A stretch of DNA of 64,000 nucleotides from assembly GCA_013420905.1 (NCBI GenBank), contig JAAXNY010000017.1, positions 186,001-250,000 of the forward strand, in the 5' to 3' direction. The DNA comes from Collybia mongolica (lineage: Eukaryota; Basidiomycota; Agaricomycetes; Agaricales; Clitocybaceae). The notes beneath the pieces are model-generated. The model was given only the letters and a program-made list of their open reading frames with translations, was not told the origin of the DNA and searched no databases. The number at the start of each line of letters is the position of its first letter. Positions within the stretch are counted from its first letter, which is position 1. A program made the position numbers and the translations under genes. Shown here in pieces: positions 36,301 to 47,965 of the stretch.

Positions 36301-36546
36301 CGTCCCTTGGAAATAAAGACAAACAATACCGGCATAACTTTTTCTTTTGCAAAAAACCACTCGACAACGACGATTCCTGGGCCTGATGTTCCTGGGTGGA
36401 CGCTAATTGTCTTATCATTTCGCCAAATCCGGAATAGCCATAGCGACGAACCCGTCGAGAAGCGCCAATTTTTAAAGAACATAATCGGGTCGACCGGTCC
36501 TTGCCCACGCCTTTTTTTTTTTTTTTTCCCCTTTTCACGGCGCAAT
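30349..36546. other. About 6.2 kb with no gene I can defend
   Basis: Frames on both strands are short, overlapping and without family resemblance. The longest, at 36225-37106 on the minus strand, lies partly antisense to a small gene on the plus strand. Minus-strand frames near 31127-31530 and 34301-34648 look slightly protein-like, but no splice chain or motif supports them. A 16-T run lies at 36512-36527, just upstream of the next gene. No transposase, reverse transcriptase, terminal repeat or tRNA was recognised. Confidence 0.35.
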
Positions 36547-36942
36547 ATGCCCTTCAAAGGCATCAAGCTGGATACCCCGCAACGCATGGCAAGATTCCTC
36601 AATATACGGCATGGCATGCCCGGTGGGCTGACTTGGTTATTGTAGGTGGGGGGGTTTGCGGTATCGCTCGGGGTCGCCGGTGTTGCGTTGTACTTTGCGA
36701 GGCAGGTCATGTTGGACAAGAGAAGGATTGAGTTTGACACATACAAAGCATGTGAGTTAAAATAATGCTGGCTTCGTTTCGTATCACGGCCCGAGATATG
36801 GGTTTCGGGTGTGGATATGAATGCGTCCATATTGCTGTCTGTTTCCATGGTGCATTCGGACTTTAGCTCACTGTGTGTATTCTTTAAAGCACAGGCCGAG
36901 GCTCGGGACCAGGACCACCCTACAGGTGCCTCGAAACCATGA
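36547..36942 (+). CDS. 66-residue single-pass membrane microprotein, read through a GC-AG intron
   Basis: Exons 36547-36588, 36646-36751 and 36890-36942 join in phase to MPFKGIKLDTPQRM, then VGGFAVSLGVAGVALYFARQ and VMLDKRRIEFDTYKA, ending SQAEARDQDHPTGASKP. The first intron (57 bp) has donor GCAAGA and acceptor TTGTAG; without it the frame meets a TAG directly before VGGFAV. The second intron is 138 bp, donor GTGAGT, acceptor CTTTAAAG. The product has one hydrophobic segment at residues about 15-33 followed by a charged tail, a layout like small mitochondrial inner-membrane or respiratory-assembly proteins. I do not recognise the family with certainty. It has no close neighbour in an operon sense; the next gene starts 379 bp downstream. 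Confidence 0.62.
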
Positions 36943-37321
36943 TATCGTATTATTCGACTACTGCTTCCCCTTTTCAATTTATGAATGGAAGGCCATGTTA
37001 TCATTACCCATCCGTGATGAATGTTTCCGAATGCTGGGTACTCAGATTCTTTCTCTTCTTTATCGCGTACGGCGTTGTTCAGAGGGCCTCCATGATTCAG
37101 ACGCATATACGGACGAACCTCCTGGGATCAAATAATGCACCGTCCAAATAAGGCTTCCGAAATACCCGATGCGGGTGGCTAACTACCTCATTGCTTCCAA
37201 GATCGAGAAAACCGAAACAAAAAAGTCAGCCACAACCTTCAGTCATTTAATAATAACTACACCTTGTCCACAACCATAATCGTCCTTTTCTTCCACACTT
37301 GTTGTATATCTAAACACAATC
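36943..37321. other. Intergenic, promoter of the next gene
   Basis: Spacer between two small plus-strand genes. No coding pattern recognised. Confidence 0.4.
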
Positions 37322-37901
37322 ATGACGACGACCGCGATGCCCCCCAAGCCCAATGGCCCTCCCAAACTTCCCGTTGTTAGACCTGGTTCTGGACGAGTAT
37401 GTTGGTCTTTCGTTCGTTCGTGTATACCGAGCTAAGGCCAGATTATGACAGGCCATGGTTGTTGGCGGGCTCATGGTCGGAGGGGGTCTTGTCGGATTTT
37501 ACATGAATCTGATGAGAAAGCAGGCGAAGAAGGAAGAGCAAGACACCATTCCTCACTGTAAGTCACATCACCATCGCACCCATAATCAAGCGACTGACGA
37601 GAAACCAGACGAGCGTCTTATGGCTCACGTCGGGTCTGCGAATTACGTCGACGGGGACGCCACCCACCTCCCCGCGTCCCGTGTAGCATCCCGTGCGACG
37701 ACATTGCCCGCCCCGTTGAAAGAGCACCACAGCGGCCACTCCACCATCGCGAACTTCAAATCGTCTCCTGATTATAGTGAGACTGGACGCAAGGAACAGC
37801 CTACGCCGCAAAGGGCTCGCGCAGATGGGAGTGGTGTGGTGTATACCAAATCGCCTGACTACGTCAAGGGATACAAGAGACAACCCGAGGCCTCGAAATA
37901 G
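37322..37901 (+). CDS. Small one-helix membrane protein, function unknown
   Basis: Three exons, 37322-37396, 37452-37557 and 37609-37901, with 55- and 51-bp introns (donors GTATGT and GTAAGT), join in phase to 157 residues. It starts MTTTAMPPKPNGPPKLPVV, then has one glycine-rich hydrophobic segment (MVVGGLMVGGGLVGFYMNLM) and a hydrophilic tail with HYERLMAHVGSANYV and two similar motifs ending in PDY (KSSPDYSE and TKSPDYVK). The short N-terminus, single helix and positive residues after it suggest an intracellular membrane, perhaps mitochondrial; this is inference. No named family was recognised. The gene converges with the next one, leaving only 92 bp between stop codons. Confidence 0.75.
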
Positions 37902-37993
37902 ATGTGTGAGCGAGATGATATAGCATGCCTGCCTGTCTACGATTATGGTCAAGAAAACAAAATTTACTTTTTAATAACATTATACATTGGGAA

Positions 37994-39482
37994 TTAGTTT
38001 TGTACTTTTGAAAGGTCGATGCATGAAATGCGGTTATTTTGTTTCGAGTCGTCAATTTCTGCGAAAGCCGTCTGTAGTATATGCATGTATGTGAGAGACA
38101 AGGAGTGTATAAAGTGCGAAGCAACTCACGTTTTTCCCGCTTGTGCTCGGTCTATATTCTTCGAGATGAATCGACGCCGAACGTTCACCACCTGCCGTAC
38201 CACGTCGATGAAAGAAACCCAAAGGAAGGAGAACGGGTACTCACAAGATCGCTCGAGTCCGGGTACCTTGGTCCTGAATCCTGCAGGGCGCCCAATACTA
38301 ATAACTGAATTTCTGACGTTGCGACGAAGAAGATTGAACAGCACTGTCATGGTGTAGATTCGGCCGAGACAGGCAAAGATGATCACGAACTCTGCTCCCA
38401 TTAATGTGGGACTCTTCGAACAACCCGTTCAAGAGCACATACCGACACGCATCAGCCAGAACAAGATCGCACAGACTAACCCGAGAACTGCAACCACAGC
38501 ACCGGATGTGATGGCTTGGATCGACACTCTGAGAACTAGACTAAAAATGATCCCTTGGTAAGTATGGAAATTGCCGTAAAAAAGACTTGTCAAGAAAACC
38601 TTTGAGTGGACTTGAAATTTGAGCTAATCTTGCGCAACTGGAAATAAAGTACAACTGGAACCATAAGGTCCACCAATGCACTCAAACAGCTGCCAACCCT
38701 GATATATATATTTAGTATCCACTTCCGCTTTCTGTTGGAGAATGGGAACGAACATGAAAGCTTTCGTGGCAGGACTGCCCGGCTTGATAGGTTGGATGCA
38801 AATCTGAATGGCACAGTACGCCATGATCGTTGCCTGCAACACATTGACACCAATAAAGACATTATATGAGAACGTTCTCAGAACGCACGTGCGTGACCAC
38901 AAGTAGCACCAAGCAAATGCTGGTCTTTCTTGCATTAGATCTGTAACGGTGTCAGATACTAGATGAAAAAGAGCCTAAGGAAAGACATACAACGTAAAAA
39001 ACCTGTAGATTAAGAATGTTTGCTCACATAATGCGGCCAAGCTCGTGGCAATAAGCATCAACGACAGTGTCCAAAGATCGCCCCAGCGAGGACCAGCTTT
39101 GGAATATTATAAGTATAACCGCACGAAGTGAATGTCACGAGAGGTTGCTTACTATCTCTGCGTGTTATAAGGTTCTAGTTGCCGCGTAGACCAGACTTCA
39201 CTAATGAGTAACCGGGATAACTTCGAAGGACTCACCAGCCAAGTACTAGAATATACAGCGATTGTCCCAGCCGTATCCGCAAGCAACATCACACAAACCA
39301 AAGCGTGGAAGTACCGACTACCACCCGAGAAGCGAGAGAAGTAGCGAACCACGAGGACTATCTCCAATATGTACAATATGGTGTTGAGCCATGACGAGGA
39401 TAGTAGGATCCTGGACCATGAGTCTGTCAGAACGAAACCTCAAGTATTCAAAGAGAGCCTACGGAAGATAATGACTGGACAT
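37994..39482 (-). CDS. Seven-helix integral membrane protein (DUF6534-like, basidiomycete family)
   Basis: A minus-strand gene of many small exons. A 20-bp first exon (39463-39482, MSSHYLP) joins over a 52-bp intron to SSWLNTILYILEIVLVVRYF. Later exons carry further membrane helices: YFHALVCVMLLADTAGTIAV, DLWTLSLMLIATSLAALCEQ, MAYCAIQICIQ, SALVDLMVPVVLYFQLRK (close to the family motif LRRxxTGF), SIQAITSGAVVAVLGLVCAI, and FVIIFACLGRIYTMTVLFNL ending in basic residues. The last exon is 37994-38071. The family is greatly expanded in mushroom fungi and resembles seven-transmembrane receptors in topology; no ligand or function is known. Several internal exon ends are approximate. Confidence 0.72.
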
Positions 39483-41494
39483 TGCCGAAATGAAAGTTGT
39501 TCCACCTCCGAGTCGAGAAAGGCGCGTCCTACTCAGACGTTGATGGAAGCGAGAGTGGACTGACGTTGTTCTTGAGTGGAACATGCCACGAGGTAAGGGA
39601 AAGAAGGTCCGTTTGGCCGCGAACTTGTTTGTGGTAAGGTGCTCAAGGCACCATGTACGTCAACATAAGAAGGGTCGAATGAGCCTAAACCAAATACGAT
39701 GGTCGACGGAATTTGGGACTTGGAAGACTTGTAGTGGGCTTGGGTGTCCCTTCGAAGGATGCTGACAGCTGTGCAACTGGAAAAGTGCTGGCATGGTAGT
39801 ATGGACCGCCAAGCGACTTTCGGGCAAAGTCACCGGACACCACGAAAAGTTTAGGTTCTGTAAATTGGATGTTCCAATCGGGAACCGCGCCAATAGAACT
39901 GTTAGAGCATTCTTCCTCCGCTGAGGCCGTTTTGGCAGAAATGATCAAGCAGGATCTCGCAAAGTGACTTTCTTCACGCGTGGGCCTTCCGAATACAATG
40001 AGGGTCTGTTGGGGTGTAGGTGAGAAGATCGGTGCTACCTGGCACTCGATGAGGCTTCGATCTCAAGGCTCGACGAGCGATGCCAGTCGATGTGACCAAC
40101 TTAAAAGTTCCAGTGTTAAATGCATCGGTTGTTCGGAAATAGATAGGTCACATGGTTGTCCTGCCACGGGCAACTGCCAAAGGTATGTGTACACATCCTC
40201 TGCAAGATCGAAGTATAAAATCTTATGGCTGGACATTGACGTGTGTATAGGTATAGGCTCTATCAAAGGAAGGCCAGATCCTGCAACCTCACATTCAACC
40301 CGGAACGCTCTCCGTTGCTGATACCGATACAAACTACTTCTACTCGGCATCTCCAACCACTGTGCTCCAAGCTGCCCACTGTTCCACTCAGCCCGTCCTT
40401 GGCTTTCGCAGCGTGGAACCCACCGTTGAGAGGGTAACTCCACTATCGTGCCCAAAACCCGTCGTTGGTCCCTGAATTACCAAAGTGCCCCATCATGTCC
40501 TGGCACAGGTTGACCCGGCTTTGCTCACCGTCGAGAATCCCAAACATGGGATGGATAAAAGCCCGCGGACGGTAGCCGGGACGGACAGACACCCGATATA
40601 TACGAGTGAGGGGCTGGCCCTGAATTTAATGAAGAGCGTCGATACAAAGAAACATGTCTCGATGTAGTCGCAGAGAGCTATACACGCGACATAATTATCG
40701 AGGATGGTGGAAGCCCCTGAAAGTTGTTATGCTTTTTGTGGTAGTTGGTTATCACCAAGGACTGTTCTGGCTCGTCTTTTTCGACAGGCTTCGCGAACAC
40801 TATCGTCGCTGAAATCTTTCCTCGTATCATTCCGCCCAACGTGAGTAGTAAAAGACAATTCCTGGTACTTCAATTGTTCGAAAACAACCTCTTTTTAATA
40901 GATTTCTTTTTTTTGCTCAATCTCGGCTTGAGTGGCGCGATCCAATTCGATGCAGATTTTATGGGGAGGAGGTGCTTTAAGTCCCTAGGTATGTTCCTGT
41001 GTGTACTTGATATGCGATGCAGTAAGTGACATGATTTGCATCCGTAGTGATGACTGAGAGGCAACCGTAGCCATCAGGTAAATCAATGACCAGACCCGTC
41101 CGATTCGGCATCCCATATTTCTTCCACTAAGGCTTGCAACTACTAGAATGATACAAGTTGGCGCCCTTGAACGCACGGAATGATGTCATCCGATGACGGC
41201 CATCACCTCGACGAGTTTCAGTACTGCGCTACGGGACTTGCCGATTAGAACAACCCAATGGATGGGGCTTGGAGTGCTCCCTCATTCGAAGCCTCAAAGT
41301 TTGAAATTTGAAGTGTCAAATGATGGACAGCAATCAATTGGTATCCGTGACGAAACATTCCTTTCGGCTTAATCGACATCTTCTTCCACTTTCTTTTTCG
41401 CCAAACGACGCACATAAGCACCCGCGACATCTCCACTCTCCCCAGAATCGTACCCGTTCCGTCCCCACCTGGTCACAATTTTTTGCTTGCAAAG
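39483..41494. other. Intergenic; a few protein-like frames, no gene called
   Basis: On the minus strand about 40070-40260 reads SHKILYFDLAEDVYTYLWQL and then ISEQPMHLTLELLSW, which looks coding and faintly recalls the DUF6699 domain, but no start, stop or splice chain could be found. On the plus strand 40745-40830 and 40900-41000 hold short open tracts. The promoters of the seven-helix gene and of the transporter lie at the two ends. Confidence 0.3.
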
Positions 41495-43222
41495 ATGGAT
41501 GAGTCAAAGACTCACTCGCTTAGAAATTCAGTTTCCAAAATCAACAGTCGATTATACCGTGCCCTCCCAGCTGTTGTGCTTGGGACATTTTTCAACGTGC
41601 TAGATGCAGGTGTGGACTCTATTCATTATTTACGCATACAACAACTCACAATCTTCGAATGTCGTCCCAGTCTCGACCGGTCTTTTGCTTTTCCCTTCGG
41701 ACGAGACCGTTGGCCCCACGCAATTCAAGGCTTTACAGATTCAAGGGTTGTCGATGTTTATAATGAGGTGCGGGCTACTTCACAGCATGATAGGCGTGCC
41801 TAATCTTCTCTTCCCTTCCTCAAGTACCGCGTTATCACAGGTGGCCATGACATTGGGAGGATCTCGCTTTCCGGGCGCTTTGGGCGCGATGCTGATTGAG
41901 ATCTTGCCGTTCCTTCGGGGAGTCGGAAGTGATATCCGAGGTACCCTTGGGAGTGATCACCCTGCATTGGTGCCGACGGTAATGGCGGCGTACGCCTCAA
42001 CAAGCTTTTTGACCGGCTTTCTCTTTATTGCCCTTGGACTGCTCAAGCTTGGAAGAGTGGTGAGCCCTGCATATACATGTTTTTACTTTAAACTATTGAT
42101 TGCTCGTTGATTGTTGACGTCTAGGTGGCTTACTTTCCTCACACTGTTCTCACAGGGGCAATCGGAGGCATCGGAGTCGCCCTTTTTATACTCGGCCTCG
42201 AGTTGATAATTCCAGAGACCTCGCCGCCCTTGACTCTACCTAACACTGGGTCCGTCCTCTTCAACAAAGCCCAGCTCCCGCTACTCGCAGTCTCGTTCTT
42301 TCCCGCTCTTTTGTTGTCGGTGTCCAAGCGGTCCAAAGGCTTAGAACGATGGACATTCGGTGCCTCGACCAACGTGTATTTCATCCCTGCCTGCCTCTGC
42401 GCTATTCCTTTCGTATTCTGGGTCATTGTTGCTTCGATGCAGATTCCAATGGAGACTCTGGTTAGAAAAGGTTGGCTTTTTCGAGTGGAACTCCCTTCGT
42501 CCGAGCAACCCGGTATCGGCGACGGTTGGATCTATTGGCGCGAGTTCGATTTCCCCAAAGTCGAGTGGTGGGCGATAAAGAGCGCGACCACTAACATAGT
42601 GCTGCTGGTAGTTATCGGCGTACTTAATCTCCCTATATTCGTCCCAGCATTGGCACACAGGTTGAGCATGCCTTACGACATGGATCATGAGTTCCTCGGT
42701 CAAGGCGCAGCAAATCTTCTTGCTGGCGTCGCAGGAACAGTTCCAAACATCCTGGTTAGTCTTCATTGCACCATCCTTCGTATCAGTGATTGAACGTCGG
42801 GTTAGCAATACTCCTACTCTGTCTTCGTTACCGAAGTCGGCGGAGGTCGCTTCGAGTTGGCAATCATAACGTTACTTACATTCTTGCTGTTTTTCACCTC
42901 CAGCCTGCTCCTGCCATACGTTCCAACCGTACTAGCTTCTTCGCTCGTGCTTTTCCTTGGAATGGAGCTCAGCCTCGAGGCGCTCTGGGAAGCGGCATTT
43001 ACGCTTCCCCGGATTGACTGGGGTATCTGTATGGCCACCTTGATTGCATGCACGTTCGTGGGCTTTGCAGAAGGGTTTCTAGTGGGGATCGCTGTCGCGG
43101 TGTTCGTTCACTTTGTCTTTGGTAGCGCTGAATCCGTAAGTCGTATCCGCGTAATCTCGCTAATTGGACGATCCTCATATTTACAACCGAAGCGGGCAAC
43201 TACTCAAGCAATTTCGATATGA
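41495..43222 (+). CDS. SulP-family transporter (YGR125W/VSB1 type), lacking the STAS domain
   Basis: Plus-strand exons start at ATG 41495 (MDESKTHSLRNSVSKINSRL). Exon 1 ends at 41609 and exon 2 starts at 41671. Family landmarks are FNVLDAVSTGLLLFPSDE, LQIQGLSMFIMSTALSQVAM, TLGGSRFPGALGAMLIEILP, HPALVPTVMAAYASTSFLTG, AYFPHTVLTGAIGGIGVALF, HEFLGQGAANLLAGVAGTVP and NILQYSYSVFVTEVGGGRFE. These match the eukaryotic SulP branch with YGR125W, a vacuolar-membrane transporter. The usual N-terminal tail of about 200 residues is short here. The reading frame ends at 43220-43222, soon after the last helix pair (FLVGIAVAVFVHFVFGSAES), where homologues go on to a STAS domain and more. A GTAAGT donor follows SAES, but no STAS-like exon is seen before the next gene at 43737. 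Confidence 0.8.
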
Positions 43223-43736
43223 AGCTCTGGTTAAATGCGCTCGTCATTTGGTATTGAAGATTAGTTGAAGATTAGGGACATAGACTAGATTTTTGTCTCC
43301 GGTGCGATCCGAAAAACCTCCATCCCGTCATTCATTTCCGCGACCACCCTAGATTAATTACTCCAAGGAACTGTTCTCTTGTCTGAAGATAGGCCTGGAC
43401 GTTCTCGTATCAAATGTTAGAGCCCGTGTTTACGCGTTTGTGCTTAACTATTAGATTAGTAGTGTAGTATTTCGCCCAGTAATTATTGGCATGTATGCTA
43501 CAGGTCGCACTAGTACTTCCAGCTCGGAACCATTTCAGGTTGGGTCCGCTCGCAACGCTTCTGAAACCAAATATACAATTGTGATTATTCAATAAACAAC
43601 TTCTCGCGTACGGTGCCTACGATGATTCACAAGCCCGAGAGGCCCGGCGACGAAGAGCTGACTGTTGTTTGTTTGGTAGAAGACTCCGAAACGACCGCAC
43701 CGACCGTACTAATTCCGCCTTTTTGACCTCCTAAAA
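43223..43736. other. Intergenic, promoter of SDH5
   Basis: Spacer after the truncated transporter. Checked for missing transporter exons; no STAS-like sequence was seen in any plus-strand frame. Confidence 0.4.
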
Positions 43737-44283
43737 ATGTTGCAAGCACTACAACGGTGTTCGCGTATCTCGAGGCAAAGCCTAGCCAGTACAAGCCGCC
43801 TCTTCACGACTAGTCCCCGGCGCCGTGCTGATCCATGGCCCCTCCCGCACACCCCCGAACACCTTGAGTCAACCAAGAGCCCCACAGACGTCCCACCGCC
43901 AGCCCCTCTCGCCCGGCCGAATGAAACCATCGACACCATGCATGCTCGGCTCATATACCAGTCGCGGAAACGCGGGACGTTAGAGAGCGATCTCCTACTG
44001 AGCACTTTTGCGAGGGACCAGTTGGGCGAGATGAGTGAGGCGGAGATGAGAGAGTTTGATAAAGTACGTTGTAGCTAGTGGGCGTTTTTTTTTTTTTTTT
44101 TTTGCGGTTTTTTTGATTAACGCCTGTTTCTAGCTCTTGGATGAGCCGGACTGGGATATATATTATTGGTCAACGGGCAAGAGAACGCCCCCGGAACGTT
44201 GGGCAAAGTCCGAGATTTTGAAAAAACTTGCCGTCCATGCACGCAATGAAGGAAAGGTTGTACGCAGTATGCCCGCGTTGTAA
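43737..44283 (+). CDS. SDH5: Succinate dehydrogenase assembly factor 2 (SDH5/SDHAF2)
   Basis: Two exons, 43737-44063 and 44134-44283, give 158 residues. The N-terminus [20 protein letters not shown] then [10 protein letters not shown] is a mitochondrial presequence. The core has the family motifs [39 protein letters not shown] and [20 protein letters not shown], and ends in VVRSMPAL. The protein acts in the matrix to help attach FAD covalently to the flavoprotein subunit of complex II; the conserved RxRGxxE region is intact ([10 protein letters not shown]). The 70-bp intron carries a run of 19 T (44085-44103). It converges with the next gene; stop codons are 127 bp apart. Confidence 0.95.
44085..44103 (+). 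repeat. Homopolymer run of 19 T inside the SDH5 intron
   Basis: A plain (T)19 tract in the middle of a 70-bp intron, ahead of the polypyrimidine tract and acceptor at 44131-44133. It is likely a hotspot for slippage or assembly error but outside coding sequence. Confidence 0.9.
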
Positions 44284-44410
44284 AGATTTAGAATGGTATT
44301 GTATATATCCAAATACTGCTACATTTCTAGTAGTTAAATTCTTTTATCATAAAAATTTTAATAGGAGAAATAAGATTGTCTGCATGAAACCCTCTGGCCT
44401 TCCATTTGAA

Positions 44411-47043
44411 TCACGGCAACGCCAGCCATTTTTCAATGAGTAAACCCAAGTTGGGTGTCCCGACACCTACTCTCTCGAGTGTTAGCGCTCTGGCTATGCC
44501 AACGGTATCTGTCGTACCTGATGCAGGGTCCCATCCTTTGCCACTACGGAAATCCATGTCAGCCTTCAACAACCTTCAAATCCTATAAGAGCGACTCACG
44601 CTTTAAAGCCGCCATCGCGTTCTCCTTGTACTAGAAGGCGCAACGATTGTCACGTCAGAATAGGTTTGAAATATAGTGGAGACGCGGGCCCTACTGCTTT
44701 TGCAACCCCCATTCGATCCGGAGGTGATGTCATTGAATGCACTAGCAAAGTCCGGCGAGTATATCTAAAGACACCAAGGCCCGTAAATCGTTCATCCAAA
44801 GAGGGGAGGTTTAAGCTAATGCCGCACCACGGGATTGATGAACCCTTGATCATGGGTACAGTTAGTATGGTTGGTGGTTATGTGGAATTGGTGATAAGCT
44901 CACCGACTGGTTTCTTTCCCGCATGGATTCTTGCGTCGTTGATGAGGGTGATAATGGAGCCGATAGTTGGCACTGCGCCCGAAGTACCGCGATCTGTGGT
45001 GAACTGTCCATTTTCGACCGCAACGAAGTGATTTCTAATGGGGCGTGTCGGTGTCATGAATATGACTATACTAAGATGACGAAAGAAAAGATTCTACATA
45101 CGCATTCGCACTCAGGTCGGGAAACGCACGCTGGATAGGGAAGACATCAACTAGAGGTGACAGTTAACGTGTGATAAAAGCGTACACCATTGTTGTTGAA
45201 ATGCTTCAGTTGGGCAGGATCCGTTTTCTTGAGGTTCCTGAGAAAACTCTCGACATTTTTCTTCTGATAGCTCGGGGTCGGGAAACGGTTGCTAAAGCCT
45301 CCCCCGCCAGAGAAGAATACACCAGGCATCACCTCTTCGTTCCAAACTTCCTCCGCTCCTGGTCGCGCGATGGTGGTGTTTGCTTTCACCTGAGTGCCGC
45401 CGACGGCCGTTACCCAGGGACACGCTGCAGGCCATCCAGGCAAGAACTTCGTTCCATTATAGTTCATCGAACCTGGCTCAAACAATATCAGCACACATTC
45501 GCCATGAGAACCCGTTATCATACCGTTATCATCCAAACAAACACCACTCTGCGGCCCTGTAGTCCCCGTATTTCCACTCGAGTATATGACGGTGGTTCCC
45601 ATCAATCCAAGTTTGGCAAACTCGTTGCATTGCCTCTGCAAGTAGAACTGAGAAAAGCGGTTCTCATGGTCCGATTGGGAATTTGAAACGACATGGGGTG
45701 GTTTGATTATTCCGCAGTCTTTTGTTTTCAGACCGCCTGGGAACGGGCTGGGAAGTTGAGGGTCGTATGTGAAATCATCACCGCCTTCGAAGATACAGTA
45801 TGAATTATCAACGGCATCCAACCATTGATTAAATGAAGGGATTATGTCGCCTGGGATTCACTAAAATGAGTGTGCCACATACGGGGGAAGTAGCCCTTTC
45901 TGGCTTACCTGTTTGCGGGCCACCAACCTGCAGGAACATGACAGGCTGTGGTTGCGTGAGAGCCATGGCGTACTCCAGAATCCAACCGTCTTCGCTAAAT
46001 GTAGATTCCTCCACCGGCTCTACACTTCCTATTCTCTTTCTTCAATTCGACGGCGTTGATTATCGCTACATACGAATCGTACCTCCATTTATGGACACGA
46101 GGATGGGTGATTTTCCTACCAGAGCAGGCGAGAAGTTTCGAAAGAACATATCCAGGTCCGATTGCAAGTATGTGTTGGAGAAGTAACTCACTGTAAATGT
46201 GACCGTTGGGTCAGGAATGTGCGTCGACTAGATTTAATGAAGCGCGTACCAACACCAAAAGAATTCTTGTCCGTCGCTTGGGGGGTGTAGGTCATGTTAT
46301 AGAGCGCCCTCAGGCAATCGGGCGTAACATTTGTGTCACAGCCTGTGGGTGCGGTGGAATTTATGATGGCTCTTCTTGTTGCGGCGTGGTTCAATGAACG
46401 GCGAATCTTCGCATCCCTTTGTAAGTCTCCCAATTTGATATCCAACTGCACGGTTGGGGTTACAATATCCACAACATCCGCAACGCTATGAGGAAGCGAG
46501 TACGCGTCGCAAGCTAGCGCAGAACCGGAAGGGTTAGCTCGAGCGCCCATCGGTAAATAAGAGTTGACACGCACCGATGTGCTCGGCACCTTCATGTTCA
46601 TATACATGGTACTGAGTGTCAAGGAGCTGCTCGATTTCGGCTACGGTGGCATCGGGGACTTCGACCCAGGCGCTGTTCACGCTTCGGCGAACGCGACGGG
46701 CGTCGACCCCAGCGTCTATAAGCCATCTACGCACAGTATCATGGGTTTCCTGGGCTGGTGCGAAGGTCTCGACCACTTTTTCGGGAGTCCAGTGCTGGCC
46801 ATAGGTCGGAGAAGTTGGGTCGGATACGGACATGAGATAGTCCGGAAGGTTGTTGAGGTTTCGCTGCTTGAGGCCGATGCGCAGAGGTAGCGGTATATGA
46901 CCTTCCATACGACGGGTCTTCATCCAGGCAGGATGTTCGGTTCGTTTCTCATGGACGATGTAACCTGCTTTGCAGTCGAGGGTTGGGGTAGCCTGGATTA
47001 TGGAGACTAGAGAAAGATGGCAGATGAAGAGAAGATAACGCAT
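44411..47043 (-). CDS. Sedolisin-like secreted serine peptidase (S53), probably inactive
   Basis: A minus-strand gene with many introns. It starts at ATG 47043 with a signal peptide (MRYLLFICHLSLVSIIQATP) and has the S53 prodomain (LPDYLMSVSDPTSPTYGQHW, then TPEKVVETFAPAQETHDTVR). The mature part begins near CLRALYNMTYTP. The last exons read FINPVIYSPDFASAFNDITS and GKGWDPASGVGTPNLG, the Ca-binding end of the family. The catalytic Ser is kept (RGTSGAVPTIGSII). The catalytic pair that should read ExxxDxEY is FSEDGWILEY: the Glu is present but the Asp position holds Ile (codon 45979-45981). The oxyanion Asp of SSGD is Asn in VIYSSGNTGTTG (codon 45570-45572). Family members are acid tripeptidyl peptidases secreted for protein digestion. 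Here the fold looks intact but chemistry is doubtful. Exon ends are approximate. Confidence 0.85.
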
Positions 47044-47965
47044 CGTGTAAGCTCTTCAACTAGTCAGGTCGATGAGTGTTGAACTTGCCTCGTTTAACGC
47101 CGCGCCTTTTGTATGGTGAAATCTGGCCATAGCATTTGGGTTTGCGTTGACGGCGGACGTCGATTGACTGCGCCTGTCCATCATCGTTATCGCTTTCGGT
47201 GCAAGCATAGATAATGAGCGTGCCCTGTTACTTTCCTTAGGGGAAGGACGCGTCTAAAACAAAGGCGGTGCGCGTTAATTATGTGAGAACGCCCAGTGTG
47301 TATATGGTGCTCACAAGAAAGCCCCGCAGTATATGCCAAGATGTTGCCGATGAAACTTGCTGCGCAAATTGAGATGTTAGCATCTCGCTCATAGTGCGGC
47401 GCAGCCAATGCGCGTTCCAACCCTGTCCTACGCCTGTGGGATTTGTTACGTCCTCACAAAGTGATGCAGATGGTCAACTCGGAGGTACGACCCAGGGTGG
47501 GGTTGAAATCGGAATCAAAGTATGAGCCTGCATAGGGAGCTCAGGGAGATGACTGTTAGAAAGGATGGCAAATGGAGGTATTATGGTCATACTCGTGCTG
47601 CGCGGGGATGGTCGTGATTCCCCGTCAATGTCACATGAGGGCGTTCTCAGCCGGGCCTATGATATTATAAGCGTTCAATGATATGATGATAGATTGCTGA
47701 TTGACCCAGAATATCCCTTTTTATTCCCTCTTTGTAACCACCATCAGTGCCGACTCTGGGCTTCGAATGGAGCAGAAGGGTAACTCACGATGGACGCATG
47801 TCTAGAATTCAAGCCCACAAAAAAAGTGCAGATTAACGTTTCCACTGACGCACTAACAAGAATTCAAAACATATACGATTAAGCAGGAACAGGTTTTCCG
47901 CATTAGACGAGACTATAAGCTTCATCGAGTCCATCGAGTCCCACAAGTCCTCCCCAAACGCAGCT
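47044..47965. other. Intergenic, no gene seen
   Basis: Upstream of the sedolisin gene and downstream of the glycosyltransferase gene, both on the minus strand. Only short, unsupported frames. Confidence 0.4.

Noticed and set aside
36225..37106. 293-codon open frame on the minus strand
   Set aside because: It is antisense to the small plus-strand gene at 36547-36942 and includes the complement of a poly-T run as a Lys run; no family resemblance.
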